Source of the DNA: Okapia johnstoni
Taxonomy: Eukaryota > Chordata > Mammalia > Artiodactyla > Giraffidae
Assembly (NCBI GenBank): GCA_024291935.2
Contig: CM044307.1
Coordinates: forward strand, 93,563,461-93,627,460
DNA length: 64,000 nt
Direction: 5' to 3'
Shown: one piece after another, positions 35,782-47,837 of the stretch
How the letters are laid out: every line of letters begins with the position of its first letter
Position numbering within the stretch: the stretch's first letter is position 1
Notes under the pieces: generated by a model
What the model saw: the letters and a program-made list of their open reading frames with translations, nothing else
Database searches by the model: none
What the model was told of the DNA's origin: nothing
Position numbers and translations under genes: made by a program

Positions 35782-36062
35782 CTTTTTCTTTTTAAAAAAT
35801 TTATCTTTAATTGGAGGATAGTTGCTTTACAATGTTGTGTTGGCTTCTGCCATACAGCAACATGAATCAGCCATAAGTGTACGTATATCCCTGCCTCTTG
35901 AACCTCCCGCCCCCTCCTACCCCTCCAGGTTGTCACAGAGCACCATGGTGCACTCCCTGTGTTATACAGCAACTTCCTGTTAGCTCTGTTTTACACGTGG
36001 TGATGTATATGTTTTAATGCTACTGTCTCAATTCATTGCACCCTCTTCTTCTGCTGTTCCTG
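35782..36062 (-). mobile_element. L1 3' end fragment
   Basis: Antisense ruminant L1: TTTAATTGGAGGATAGTTGC, TTTACAATGTTGTGTTGGCT, CCTGTGTTATACAGCAACTT. Confidence 0.88.
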
Positions 36063-36537
36063 TCATGATTGAATTCTGTTGCTAGGTGAAAACTTTAAGT
36101 GTGAAAGTGTCTAGGGTTGTTTATTCAAGTACCAAATATTGTGTTTCTGTGTCAGATCTGCATTTTGTGTATTTTCCTTGTTCCCCTCTCATGTTAGGGT
36201 GTGGACTTAGAAGCTACATATCTGAAGTTTATTTGAACTGCGTACTAGATGTGGATAAATGGCATCTGAGTGAGGGCCTGAGGGATTCTTTTATATGTAA
36301 AGCAAATCAAATTTAGCACAAAACTTTTTGTTATGTTTGGCACATCTCAGTTAGGGCTGTTTTAAACATTCTTTGCTAGCTTCTTGTTTCTTGTCTGTCC
36401 TATATATGTGGATGATGGAATTCCAGATGTGAAATGATGTATGTGATTACTTAGAAGTATGTGCTACCAGCTCAAAAAACCCCCAGATTTTTAGTGAAGG
36501 TGGTAGAGAATATACATCACTCACTTGGGCATTTATT
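36063..36537. other. Intron 8 sequence, unassigned
   Basis: Nothing recognised. Confidence 0.3.
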
Positions 36538-36820
36538 TAAAATTTTTTAAATTTTTTCTGGCTGTGCTGAGTCTTCCTTACAGCATGGATTGTTCTCTAG
36601 TTGCAGTGCACATGTTCTCACTGTGGTGACTGTTCTTGTTGTGGCACAGGCTCTAGGGTGCTTGGGGTTCAGTAGTTGTGGCTCCCTGGGCTTTAGAGCA
36701 CAGGTTCAATAGTTGTGGTGCATGGGCTTCGTTGCTCAGCATGTGGGATCGACCAGGGATCGAACCTGTGTCCCCTGCATTGGCAGGGTCTTCACCACTG
36801 AGCTACCGGGGAAGGCCCCT
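36538..36820 (-). mobile_element. CHR-2-type tRNA-Glu SINE
   Basis: Antisense copy with several GTTGTGGC-type internal repeats, GATCGAACCTGTGTCCCCTG (antisense B-box) and a CTACCGGGGAAGGCCC end. Confidence 0.87.
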
Positions 36821-37062
36821 CAAGCATTTATTAAATAATGTGTATAAACCAATTTCCTGAACAAAATGAAAGAAATAGGATATTTGGGCATCTTCTTAGG
36901 ACTTTGTGCACCATTTAAATCTAATTTAAAAATACAGACTGACTCTCAGGAAGAGGTTATATAATTATTTCAAGGGATGCAGAGAGTTGGGGAAGTAGGA
37001 AGCAAAAGAACTCTTCCAGAGAAAGATCGGAACAATAAATTTCTTTTTCATCAAGAGAGAAA

Positions 37063-37260
37063 TGTGTGCATGCATGCTCAGTCATGTCTGACTCTGTGAC
37101 TCCATGGACTGTAGAATGCCAGGCTCCTCTGTCCATGGAATTTTCCAGGCAAGAATACCAGAATGGGTTGCCATTTCCTCCTCCAGGGGATCTTCCTGAC
37201 TCAGGAAGTGTCTCTTGAACCTGCATCTCTAAGGTCTCCTGCACCACCTGGGAAGCCCCT
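37063..37260 (-). mobile_element. Bov-tA SINE
   Basis: Antisense Bov-A unit then antisense tRNA head ending ACCACCTGGGAAGCCCC. A sense Bov-A fragment lies 28 bp to the right. Confidence 0.87.
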
Positions 37261-37287
37261 TGAAAAAGGTGTACATCTCTTTAGTCC

Positions 37288-37413
37288 CCTAGAGTAGGAA
37301 ATGGCAACACACTCCAGTATTCTTGCCTGGAGAATCCCATGAGCAGAGGAGCCTGGTGGGCTGCAGTCCACGGGGTCGCAAAGAGCTGGGCACGATGAGC
37401 ATGAGCTCACAAA
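37288..37413 (+). mobile_element. Bov-A fragment in opposite orientation
   Basis: GTAGGAAATGGCAACACACT through TCCACGGGGTCGCAAAGAGC is a single sense Bov-A unit without a tRNA head. Confidence 0.85.
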
Positions 37414-38140
37414 CACGCGTGTGGGTCAGGTGGATTCTCTCGGTGTGTTCAGTGTCAGGGGACTTTGTCCTGCTCTCACTACAGCTCCTTGGCTAGGCCA
37501 GAACGTTTGCCAGAACGGTGTCCTACCAGTAGTGATCTGAAGATGGCAGCATTGGGTGACCTATCTCATATTCCAGGGCAGGCTCTGCGAGCTCATCCCG
37601 GGCTGTGTTTGGATTTCACACTGTCACTCAGACCCTCTGCTGCTTAATGACTGTGTGTATGTAAATGACTCTGCTTTTCTTCTAGGGAAGAGGTCCGATC
37701 TATCATTCTTGTTTTGGTTTTCAGTTAATGATTATGTGTAATTATATTCAAATAAAATATTTATAAATAATTACATATAATTAGTGGTATGTAAAACTTG
37801 AATTCATGAACGGCAGCTTTGATGAAAGGTACCCTTCAATTTGGGAGGTGTTAGTCTTAGTATTATTATTTGTTTCTGTTTAAAAGGCATTAGTAGCCAA
37901 GACTGCAATTCTCTCTTTTACAGGAGTTCTTTCAAGGCTCAGTTTTTTTTTTTTTTTTTTTAATAATAGGTAGGATATTTATTTGGTAAGTCTCTAGGGA
38001 ATAAATTACAGATCCACATCTGGTGAGTGCTCTGAGGAAAACAAATTTTATTTCCTTAAGTTTCAAGAAGCAATTAGCTACCCTTGAATTCTGAAAGGTC
38101 TCCAGGGGTCATCCAGTCCGACTCTAAATAGGCTTTACAT
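37414..38140. other. Intron 8 sequence with a poly(T) tract
   Basis: A T18 run at about 37943-37960 is followed by TTTATT about 16 bases later, which could be the 3' end of an antisense retroelement. I found no matching target duplication. The rest is unassigned. Confidence 0.35.
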
Positions 38141-38155
38141 TTAAAAAACAGGCAG

Positions 38156-38281
38156 GGGCTTCCCGGTGGTCCAGAGGTTCAGACTACACGCTTCCAACTC
38201 AGGGGAGCAGGTTCGACTCCTGGTAGGGGAACTAAGATCCTACACACTGCATGGCTTGGCCACAAAAAAGAAAAAAAAAAA
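38156..38281 (+). mobile_element. CHR-1-type tRNA-Glu SINE with poly(A)
   Basis: GGGCTTCCCGGTGGTCCAGA, GGTTCGACTCCTGGTAGGGG, AACTAAGATCCTACACACTG and an A-rich tail. CAGGCAG occurs on both sides, a possible target duplication. Confidence 0.87.
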
Positions 38282-39465
38282 CCCACCAGGCAGAAGACAT
38301 GTGTAGTTGCCCTCTCCTCCCCGCTGGTGATGTGCTCAGGGTCTTCTGCATTTTGAGGCATTAGAAACAGAGAAAAATTACCCTGAGCAAGTCCATAATT
38401 CAAATTTTGCCAATATTTCAGCTTCAGGTACATTTTACCATTCCTCTATCTGTTAGCCACACATGGAGCTGCAAACGGAAAGCTATGTCAAAGCAAAAGG
38501 TCTAATTCTTTGGGGAGCAAAGGCTGCAGAAGCAGCATCTAGGCTCATTCCTTGGTTGAGGAGAGCAGGAAACCAGAGGAAAAGGCAGATAGGGAATGAA
38601 CAGATGGAACTGTGTAAGGTCAGAGTTTCTGGAAGGATTCCCAGATAAGGGATGGGACCAGAGAGCATTCTAAGCAACAAGGAGGAAGAAACCCAGTGGA
38701 TCTTTCCTCTGAGGCTACCCCAGTTTTAGAAGCACAAGGATCAAAGACACACTGATAGATTTAGCTTAGAATTTTTAGGTAAGTTGATACAGACTTTCAA
38801 TTCCTGCCTCATGCTGGGTCAGGATGCCAGGTCTATGTGAAGACCATGTGAATGGTGTACCAGGTTTTCTCAGGGGCTCTCTCAGTCTACTTTGGTTTAG
38901 ATCATAATCATGACTCTGGATTATGTATGCACTGATATAGTGTATGGAAAATTAAAAATGCATGTTTTAGGCTGACCTAAATGCTCCTGTAGCTGGTCCC
39001 ACATTTTTTTGTTTTGTTTTCACAAACTCTTCTGTAGCTAATGTTAAGACTCCAAGGATTTCACATCATGTGCTATAGATGCAGCATAAATTAGAGAAAT
39101 CAGCCAAAAACATACTAAGAAGATGTCATGAGATTCTAGTTTTCCTGATTTAGCCTTTCATTTCCCCATTTTTTTTTTTTTTTGGTTGTAAGGGAAAATC
39201 ATGCATCTATTAATCTTTTACCTGGAAACTTTAAAATGTGACAGATGTTGAGCTCATAAAACACTGAGCTCTGGATCTCTTAAATATCACCATCTAGACT
39301 GATCCAGAATAAATCACTTCATTTCCTTAAACTTGAGTTTTCCTTTTGTTAAAGAAGCTGAACTTCCAATCCTCCCATTCTATGACTGTATGATCACATC
39401 TCCATTGTTCCCAGGATTGTACAAAGATTTTTGAGGACTCGCTTGAGGAGTGTATTTTAATTATT
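38282..39465. other. Intron 8 sequence, unassigned
   Basis: No repeat or exon recognised; a T15 run lies at about 39169-39183. Confidence 0.3.
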
Positions 39466-39665
39466 CTTTCTCCTTTTTAGTTAAAGTGTATTTGACTTAC
39501 AGTTTTACATTAGTTTCATATATACAATGTAATGATTCAATGTTTCTATACATTACAACATGATCATCACCATAAGTCTAATTACCATATGTCGCCATAC
39601 AAAGTTATTACAGTATTATTGACTGTATTTCCTATACTGTACATTACATCCATTTGATTCTTCTC
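39466..39665 (-). mobile_element. Old L1 3' fragment
   Basis: TTTTAGTTAAAGTGTATTTG, ACATGATCATCACCATAAGT and AAAGTTATTACAGTATTATT match antisense L1 3' sequence. Confidence 0.7.
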
Positions 39666-40189
39666 ATGACACCTCTTAGCATCTCTTATTTTGGATCTTC
39701 TCATGAGACCTCTGTGACACTGACTTCTACCCCTGGCTGAAGTCAAGTTCTAAGTGGGTTACCACCCTTGTCTCTTGGCTGCAACTGCCTTCCAACTAGT
39801 CTCTCTGCTTCCACTGTTGCCTCCCTACAATCTATTCTTTACCCATCACCAACATGATCTTTGGAAAAGGAAATCGGAACACATCTTCCTCCTGCCTCAG
39901 ACCTTCCAATAGCTTCCTGACACCCTTGGAAATATGGATATCTCTCTGCCTCAGGCCCTTTGCACTGGCTGTTTACTGGGAACACTCTTTTTCCTAGGTC
40001 TTTATACAACTGACTTTCATGTCCTAAAGAAAGGGCCATTTGCAAGCAAGTTGCAGCTTAAATATTCCTCCTGCAGGGAGGCCTTCCCTGACCCCTCCAT
40101 GTAAAATAGCCATATCCTCTGCTTGAAGTATGATGTTACGTGATTTTATGATTTATATAGCGGATTTCACCTGACATTGTCCTCTAATA

Positions 40190-40427
40190 TATTTTTAATA
40201 TTTTATTTATTTATTTATTTGCTGTGTTGGGTCTCAGTTACCTCATGTGAGGTCTTTCATTTGCAGTACATGGATTTTCCAGTTGTGGCAAGTGGGCTCA
40301 ATAGTTGCAGTGCATGGGCTTAGCTGCTTCACGGCACGTGGGATCTTAGGTCCCCAACCAGGAATCGAACCTATATCCCCTGAATTGCAAGGGGGATTCT
40401 TAACCACTGGACCGTCAGAGAAGTCCC
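40190..40427 (-). mobile_element. CHR-type tRNA-Glu SINE
   Basis: (TTTA)n tail at the left, then GCTGTGTTGGGTCTCAGTTA and CAGGAATCGAACCTATATCC, ending TGGACCGTCAGAGAAGTCCCC. Confidence 0.85.
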
Positions 40428-40725
40428 CTGTATGTTGATTTTGTTTTGTTTGTCTCATCCCTGTAGCATACCTGCTTCATGGGATGGGGTACTTTGTTCC
40501 CTTGTTCTCTGCTAGAGCAGAGTCTAGCATACATAGGTTTGTAGGAGTGTTTGTAGAATAAGTAGATGAATGAATGGATGGATGTCACAGGCAGGAAAAC
40601 CACAGCCCAGAGAGTTGTGGTCACATAGCCAATTAGAAGTGAGTATAAGACTCAGATCTCCTTGTGTGTTTCTTTTCTCTAGGTTCTGCTGCTACAACAA
40701 GCCTAATTTAGAAATAATTCATTCA

Positions 40726-41260
40726 CTATTTATTTATTCACCAACTATTTATTGAGCTCTTATCACATTTCTGACACTATTCTATGTCAGTTGTTATCAA
40801 CCAGGAGTGATTTTGACCTTCTGGAAACATTTCTCAATGTCTAGAGACATTATTGGTTGCTACAAATGGGGCGGGGGTGCTAGTGGCATCAGAGGACTAC
40901 TCGGGACAGAGGCCAGGGAAGCTGCTAAACATCCTGCAGTGTACAGAACAGCCCCCCAGAACAAAGAGTTAGCCATCCTAACGTGGCAATCCTGCTGAGA
41001 TTGGGAAACTCTGTTCTAGATGAACAGACAGGGATGCCTCTTTCCTGGAGCTGAGAATGTCATGGGGGAAACAGATGGCAAATAGTACATTTCATACACA
41101 AATGAAGATCCATGTCACAAAGTGATGTGCTTGAAAAGAAAGCAAAGTCAGAACAGTGTAAGGAGGAGGCTGGTAGGTGCTGTGGGTGGTGACGAGGTAG
41201 GAAGGGCTGTGATGTTAGCTTCTTGGGGAGATAAGTCAGGAAAGGAAATTTTGCCTGCAG
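40726..41260 (+). repeat. Ancient dispersed repeat split by a DNA transposon
   Basis: CAACTATTTATTGAGCTCTT at the left and TGCCTCTTTCCTGGAGCTGA with AAGGAGGAGGCTGGTAGGTG at the right read as one old repeat, interrupted at 40788-41023. Family name uncertain. Confidence 0.5.
40788..41023 (+). mobile_element. MER-type DNA transposon relic
   Basis: TTATCAACCAGGAGTGATTT at the left and GATTGGGAAACTCTGTTCTA at the right form imperfect inverted ends. CAATGTCTAGAGACATTATT and AGCTGCTAAACATCCTGCAG are typical internal sequence of a hAT-like MER repeat. Confidence 0.7.
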
Positions 41261-41795
41261 AGGTTCAGCACTGTGACCTGGAATGACCAGTCCTTTAAGT
41301 GCAGTCCAGGGCTACAGCATATTGGCCGTTCAAGTTCAGAGGTCATCCACATATAATAAAAATATAAAATGCTTGGGAAACAAGGGACATCTTAACCTCC
41401 AAATAAAAACAGAGCAAACTGCCATAGGCTAGAAATAATTATTATTTTCTGCCCTCTTTCAGGGGTGTTTAAACTCTCTTTCTCAGCACCTTCATGGCTC
41501 CATCATCACTAATACAGGACAGCGTTAATTTGATGCATTTTTTGATTGCTCATTGTCAGCCTCTCACTTTACTTTCAGAGCACAAATAATGTAACCTCAG
41601 CTCCTCTCAAGAGCATTGTGAGTTGTTTGGTTGTACAGAGATTTCTGTTTATATAGGTTGATTTTGTAGGAACTTAACAGAAGCAAGTGTTGGTTTTAGT
41701 ATCTTGGGGAAACTGCAGTAGTTGATGAAGTTAAAACATGGGTCAATGAAATGTTTCTTACTATACGTATTTAATGTATATGTGTGTAAGTATGT
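41261..41795. other. Intron 8 sequence, unassigned
   Basis: Nothing recognised. Confidence 0.3.
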
Positions 41796-42015
41796 GGGCT
41801 TCCCTGGTGGCTCAGTGGTAAAGAATCTGTCTGCCAATGCAGGAGATGTGGGTTTGATCCTTGGATCAGGAAGATCCTCTGGAGAAGGAAATGGCAGCCC
41901 ACTCCAGTATTCTTGCCTGAGAAATTCCATGGACAGAGGAGCCTGGTGGGCTACAGTCCATGTGGTCGCAAAGAGTCAGACACAACTGAAGTGATTTAGC
42001 ATGCGTGCACACACG
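41796..42015 (+). mobile_element. Bov-tA SINE
   Basis: Complete tRNA-Glu head (GGGCTTCCCTGGTGGCTCAG) and Bov-A unit ending CACAACTGAAGTGATTTAGC. It is the last SINE before exon 9, about 610 bp upstream. Confidence 0.95.
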
Positions 42016-42626
42016 CATATAAGTGCACACATTGGCATCCGTTTAAGATTTTGCTAAGAAAACGGTAATTTGGCAGGCATACACTTGTTTTCTTGGACTC
42101 TCCTGGTGTCTTCACCACAATTCTTTACCAAGCATTGGCACATAGTAGGAACTCAACAAATGTTTGCTGAATAAATAAACCAACTGTAAAAATGAGTTTG
42201 GGATTATTGAATTCCAAGTTATTTTTCCACATTTACACAGATTTGTTTATGTTACTGAACCACAACTTAGTAAATATAGTAGCATATTCTTATGGCATTA
42301 TCACTGTGACAGATTTATTTTTTATAAATCTGTTTTTTTAAATTTTAAAATTGTTGCAAAGGATATGATTTGACTCATAGGGTTCCTGAATCTAGGAAAA
42401 ATAAGACTCTTAGCAGTTAACGTTTTTCCCGTACACCTTTAACCTAGGGAGGGATTATTAGGCAAGAGAATAATGTCAATAAATCTTGATTCAAATGCAT
42501 TTGTATTGACAGTGCTGAAGAAATTATGCACAGTGCACCATTTTATTTTGAGTGCCCTTTTATTTTGCAGAGGAACTTGTTGCCCAGTTCACTGGATGTG
42601 TGTCCATTTTAAAAATTTTTTTGCAG
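42016..42626. other. End of intron 8
   Basis: It contains a MIR/L2-like tail (GGCACATAGTAGGAACTCAA at about 42138) and the exon 9 acceptor region. Otherwise unassigned. Confidence 0.4.
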
Positions 42627-42722
42627 TGCTATTTCTTCACGATTGAGTTTGGCCTTTGCAAACAAGAAGGGCAGCTGCGGGCATATGGCGCTGGACTGCT
42701 TTCCTCCATTGGAGAATTAAAG
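42627..42722 (+). CDS. TPH2: TPH2 exon 9 (iron-binding Glu)
   Basis: The exon is 96 bases, or 32 whole codons (phase 0 at both ends), from [15 protein letters not shown] to SSIGELK. The Glu of FFTIEFGL is Glu363 by human numbering, the third protein ligand of the catalytic iron. With His318 and His323 of exon 8 it completes the 2-His-1-carboxylate facial triad of aromatic amino acid hydroxylases. The acceptor is TTTTTTTGCAG ending at 42626 and the donor is GTATGA at 42723. Because its length is a multiple of three, skipping it would keep the frame but remove the Glu ligand. Confidence 0.96.
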
Positions 42723-43700
42723 GTATGAAGCTGGGAGCAGAATATCCTTCCCAAGCAAACTGGTTCAAGGTCACAGAAAATATTGATTCATCTGTCTGAG
42801 CTTCTCTACTCACAGATACTCCATAAATATTTAGGAGAGAGGACTTGGCACCTCATGTGTGGGTGCTGACCTAACTTTTTACACTTTTGAAAACGGGTCA
42901 TGCCTTTCTGGGTTTGTGGTGTGACTCAAATGGATGAGCAGCCATGTGCAAGAATCAACAGGAATCACAAATGTACGCTCAAATGTTGGGTAACAAGTGA
43001 CTGGCCTAAATACAGTGCTGAACAGTGGGCGCTGAGCTAGCGGTGATCCTACGGATGTAAAGTTTCTTTGTGAGGGTGGCTTGGCTACTCTCAATTCTGT
43101 CACCCCCATGGCACCCATGGATTCCCTAGCATCTACTTTCCAAAGGAGAATTTGAGCTTATTTTAGCTTCTTCACAATTGATGTAAATTAAAATATTTAT
43201 GGGCATGTACAATTAAAAAAAAAACACTTAAATGTACATGTGGTCAGAGAGGTATCTAACATGTACAGTGATGCCTAATGGATGGTGTATATATATATAT
43301 TTTCTTTTGTTTTGCCTTAAAATACAGTAGAATAATCATTTGTTTAGAAATGTTAAGGTCTGGGACATTCTGATCATTTAACTATTCTGGTTACTTAAGA
43401 ATTTCTATCTGTATAGCACTGGGGAAGAGCAAGTTTTGATGAATTTAGAATGCATTGTGATATCTAATTTGGAAATGATACTTAAAATAATTTAATCTTT
43501 CTTTGATTACTCAGACTGAGGTCAGGATTATGGACAGTCCTAGGGTTTTTATTTTGAATATTTATATTCATTTTCCTTACAGGATATCTATTATCCTGGG
43601 ATATATATGTTTACTAGAGCTTTTCAGATGTTTGTACTTTTAAAAGATGCAATTTAGCTGTACTTTTATGGAGTCCACTCACTTTATGACTTCACTCAAA
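42723..43700. other. Start of intron 9, unassigned
   Basis: A short (TA)n tract lies at about 43288-43300. No repeat or exon is recognised. Confidence 0.35.
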
Positions 43701-44035
43701 TCTCAGATATTTGGTTGAGGACCTACTACACACCATGTACTTGTGCCAGGCATTGAGGATACAAAGACAAATAGTAATGATGAAGAATAAGAATATGAAG
43801 AAGATAACAGCTCTCTCAAAAGACACTTCAATAAACCTTAGAATTTTAGGTGAAACATATCAACCCACTTAATTCTCATGGCAACCCAGTAGGATAAGTA
43901 ACATCATCAGTGCAGGTGAGAAACCAAGGTATGAAGAACAGTAAGGAGCGTGTGGAAGGTCACTCAGCTAGTAAGTGTTGGAGGAGGTCCTGAGTCCAGG
44001 CAATGTCAGCTCCAGGATCTGGGCCTGCTGTCTGG
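43701..44035 (-). repeat. MIR/old repeat composite
   Basis: GGACCTACTACACACCATGT and TTGTGCCAGGCATTGAGGAT, then AATTCTCATGGCAACCCAGT and TCACTCAGCTAGTAAGTGTT, resemble an old dispersed repeat followed by antisense MIR. Confidence 0.55.
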
Positions 44036-45991
44036 GATCCCTGTTACAAGCAGGTGACATTCTAGTGCAGGAGACAAACAACACAGACAGTGTGACAAAT
44101 GCGCCTGTCACATTTTCGGCCATGCCTGGGAAGCCTTCCTGACGAGGGTGCTGCTGCCCACACGGCTTCTGGAGGAGTGGGAAGGATGACTAAAGGGAGG
44201 TTGAGATGCTGGATCAGCCCACAGACAGTGGTGTCAGTGTGCCCTCCTCAAAGCCTGGCCCGTTACGGGAGCTGTGAGGCCATGCCTCGCTGGAACAGAC
44301 AATAATATTTAATATAACAAAGGCCTGATGTGATGTGGTGAAAATTTTGTTTTTCTAAATTCTCAACAACAAAAAAATCCATTTGGGGTTAATCTCAAAG
44401 CTCACAGCCATAGCATGACGTCATCTCCCTGTGTGACCCATGCCTTCTATAGACTCTTTCTTGATTTCCTAGAAAAAAGAATTAGTCAGAAAATGATGTA
44501 GCTCTTGAGTTATATCTATTTACATTCTTCTCAGAGGGCTTATAAATGACACCAGAAAGAAAAAAAGGAAACAAATCTCTTATTGCCCCAACTTTTGACA
44601 GGGTCCTCTGGTCTGGTTAATGAGGCATGTGTAGGCAGCACTGGGGTGAATCTGTTGTTTTTGTTCCTGTTGGTACAGATCGAGTCATCTGGAAATGGAA
44701 ATCAGCCAGAAACATGTACATTGAAGGGCATTGTCTGCCGTGAATCTTCTTGTTCTGGTCCATCAGCTCTCGTCATTAGCATTCTTCCATTCCCATATTT
44801 CAACATTCCAACATCCCTATGATTGCTACTTTGGACCATTTTTACAACTCAGAAATTCTTTCTCTCTGAAATGTCTTCTGAGTGTTCGCAGGGAATACAT
44901 AACACAAGAGCTTTCCTTAGTGTCCTAGCTTTGCCCTGCCCTTACCCCATCCCTGCTCACCTTGTGAGTGTCTAGGGCCCTCTCCCAGCACTTGTGAATA
45001 CATCTGTCCAACTTTTATTTGAATGAACAGATGACAGTTTTGAGCCCAGGTGGGGATAACTTTATTAACAGCATTATAATAATTCCTGTACAAACCCGCT
45101 TATTAATGCAGCTTTGAATGTGGTTACCTTTTGCGGTAAAATCTGGTTTTGCTGTTCCAATTATAGTCCATTTGTAGGTTCCGGGTAAGCTGTCAGAAGT
45201 TTTGGTGTGGTCCTTCCAATTTTTACATAACTCTCCGCAATTCATCTTCTTTTCTTGAACTGAGCACATTTTAAAATGTGTGCTTTAAGAGGCTCAGTTT
45301 TCAGGTATAAATGTTGCACTTCAGAGTTGCCCAAGTACTTCCAAGCAGTGTCTCTATAGTTTGAAGGATACTTTTCATTTTTCCTTCTTATTTTTTGACA
45401 ATGCTTATTTTTTATCTTTGAAGATATAAAGGAAATAAATACAGAAATGCTTATAAAAACTACCATACATCTGCTAACTATTCTTTAGAATATCAGAAAA
45501 ATCTCATCAATGATTGCTCTCCCTCTCTTGTTTTAATCATTTTTTCTGTGATGTGCTTTTAGGAATTGCAGAAGTGTATTTGGGAAGGGCCTTTCCAACC
45601 TTCATCACTGTGGGGAGCAGTTAATAATGAGATAGATCATCTGGAAAACTGACTTTACAAAAGGTTGAAAATGGGATAATTCTTGCTGTTCACTCACAGT
45701 CTAGCGTGTCTCTTTCCTTTTCTATTCTTTTTCTATCTCAGAATTGACTTAACTGTATGACTGTCATTTAAAAAATTTATTATTCGCACATTCCTTCACT
45801 TATTTTACTCAACAAACTCAAACCTGAAAGTCTCAGTTTTCAAGAAACTTTGTGTCTTTAGGGGGTAAAATCTAAGAAAGGGATGGATATGGGTCTTTGC
45901 TGAATCCAATCCTCCTGGAGAAGCAACAGCACGGTTTGTTCTTGTTAGGGGGTAACGGACTGATTGCTAGTTGATGAATTGGCTGAGTCTT
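44036..45991. other. Intron 9 sequence, unassigned
   Basis: About 2 kb with no recognisable young repeat or exon. Confidence 0.3.
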
Positions 45992-46161
45992 ATCTCAAAA
46001 AGTTTGCTGTTGTTCAGTCGTTAAGTTGTGTCCTATGCTTTGCGACCCCGTGAACTGCAGTGCGCCAGGCTTCCCTGTCCTTCACTGTCCCTCAGAATTT
46101 GCTCACAATCATGTCCGTTGAGCCAGTGATGCCATCCAACCATCTTAACCCATCTCAAAAA
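45992..46161 (-). mobile_element. BovB 3' end fragment with 10-bp TSD
   Basis: The BovB tail (46002-46151, about 150 bases) lies between identical ATCTCAAAAA copies at 45992-46001 and 46152-46161. A very short 5'-truncated insertion. Confidence 0.9.
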
Positions 46162-47390
46162 TGAAAGGTAATTTCTCCTTCCTTTTTACAGGTAAGAGCA
46201 TAATCTCGTTCTTTGTTTCCTTCAGGGCAGAGATTATACTATTTTTGGCAAATGGCCTTAGCATCTACCTCATAAGATTCGCTGGAATATTACATACAAA
46301 TACATTTGTTCTGCTTTTCAGGTTTTGACCAAGCTGGTAGTTTTTGAAAATGTAATTGTTATTATATTTTGGCTTTAGTTTTAGGATATCCTTGCATGGT
46401 GAATTTATGGCTCTGCTTTTATGTAGCTATTCATCAGCATTCCCAGAGCAGCTTTATATTTACTGCAGTCATTTGTATTTACAGCCACTTGCAGCAACTC
46501 TGTGAGGTGGTCAGAGGCTGGTCACTACTGCCAGGCTGTGGAGGCGGCCCAGGGCCCCCGTGTGTTCCCCGAGGTCATCCAGCGTGTCAGTGGGGCAGCT
46601 GGAGTTAGGACTCAGAGCCTCTGAGCTCCTACAGCTGTACTGTGTTCAGATGGCTCAGAGCCCCTCCCTCCCAGCCCTTCCTTTCCCGAAGCAGCGCTGT
46701 TAGTAAGAGCAGAGCAAAGATCAGAGAGTGAGCGCTGGAGAAAGGTCTTTGGCTTTCACATGGGGATTTCTTGTTGAGGGAGTTTGTCCCAACGCCCCCT
46801 CTTGCCCCTGGAATCTTGTTCAAACTGCTGAAACTTTCAACATCACTGATGAAAAGAGTGTGATACCATCATCACCCAGTTTGGCAGTAGGGATGTTGCA
46901 AACATGCTGGACTCCGTTAGAAGGAAAAACATTTGAGGGGGTTTCAAAGAATCTTATAGACATGCATACATACTTATTATACAAACGTATATGTTTGTTG
47001 TTCTGATGTAGGAAAAGATGATTGCAGTGTGAGTGTAGGGGTGTTTGTAAATTTTTATTCAGGATCTAGGGCCCAAACTACCTAGACTTCACACTTGAGT
47101 TTTTTCCCAACTTTAACCAGTCCTAATATAGAGGGTGAGGATCACAGGTTTACATCTAGAAGAGCTGAGATAATAACTCCGTGTTATTGCAAAGGCAGGT
47201 GGCTGGGAGGAAGGAAGATTTTAAACTGATAAACTCAGGCCCGGCACTGTTGCAGTCTAGGACCTGGCAGTCTCATAGCTAGGGCCATGCTTCTTTCTCA
47301 ATGGTTCCAGAAGAGTTGCCCCAGTGAAGGAAGGTGTGGCTCAATGCATGTGTACCCCAGGCATCACTGGGAGCCTGAAGCAGCCATGAT
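46162..47390. other. Intron 9 sequence with a MIR-like trace
   Basis: About 46480-46640 resembles antisense MIR (CAACTCTGTGAGGTGGTCAG, AGCTGGAGTTAGGACTCAGA). The rest is unassigned. Confidence 0.4.
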
Positions 47391-47545
47391 AACCAAATTT
47401 ACAGAGCTCTTCCCACTTGCCTGACACTTTGCGTGCATTGTCTCATTTAATTCTTACCACATTCCCGGGTTATAGACACTGGAACTATTCCCATTTTCCA
47501 TATGAACACTGGAATAGGCTTACAGAGGTGGAATAACTGTGAGAA
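47391..47545 (-). repeat. MIR-like relic
   Basis: TGCATTGTCTCATTTAATTC and ACTATTCCCATTTTCCATAT match antisense MIR or a close relative. Confidence 0.5.
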
Positions 47546-47756
47546 ATTTTTGATGCTGAAAAGAGATTTTTATTTAAAAGACTGGAACAGGCAAAAAAAA
47601 AAGTCTTAAATTCATGCACTAAAGTCAGTTAATTGGTAATGGCCATCTCTGTTGGGGAGGGTGGGAAGACCATACTCAGGCTCAATGGGAAAGGCTGCTA
47701 TGGTGAATCTATGTGGGTTGGGGTGGGGGAGGGGCCCGTGTTGTGAGGGCTCTGTG

Positions 47757-47837
47757 TTTACCTGACCTGGAGATGGAACCCAGTTTCCCGCATTGCAGTC
47801 AGTTTCTTTACCATCTGAACAACCAGAGAAGCCCTGT
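47757..47837 (-). mobile_element. tRNA-Glu SINE head fragment
   Basis: GATGGAACCCAGTTTCCCGC and CATCTGAACAACCAGAGAAG with a final CCC form a diverged antisense tRNA head; no body remains. Confidence 0.65.

Noticed and set aside
37941..38090. Poly(T) followed by TTTATT as a second antisense retrocopy
   Set aside because: No target-site duplication could be found on the right, and the sequence beyond resembles an old repeat; not supported.
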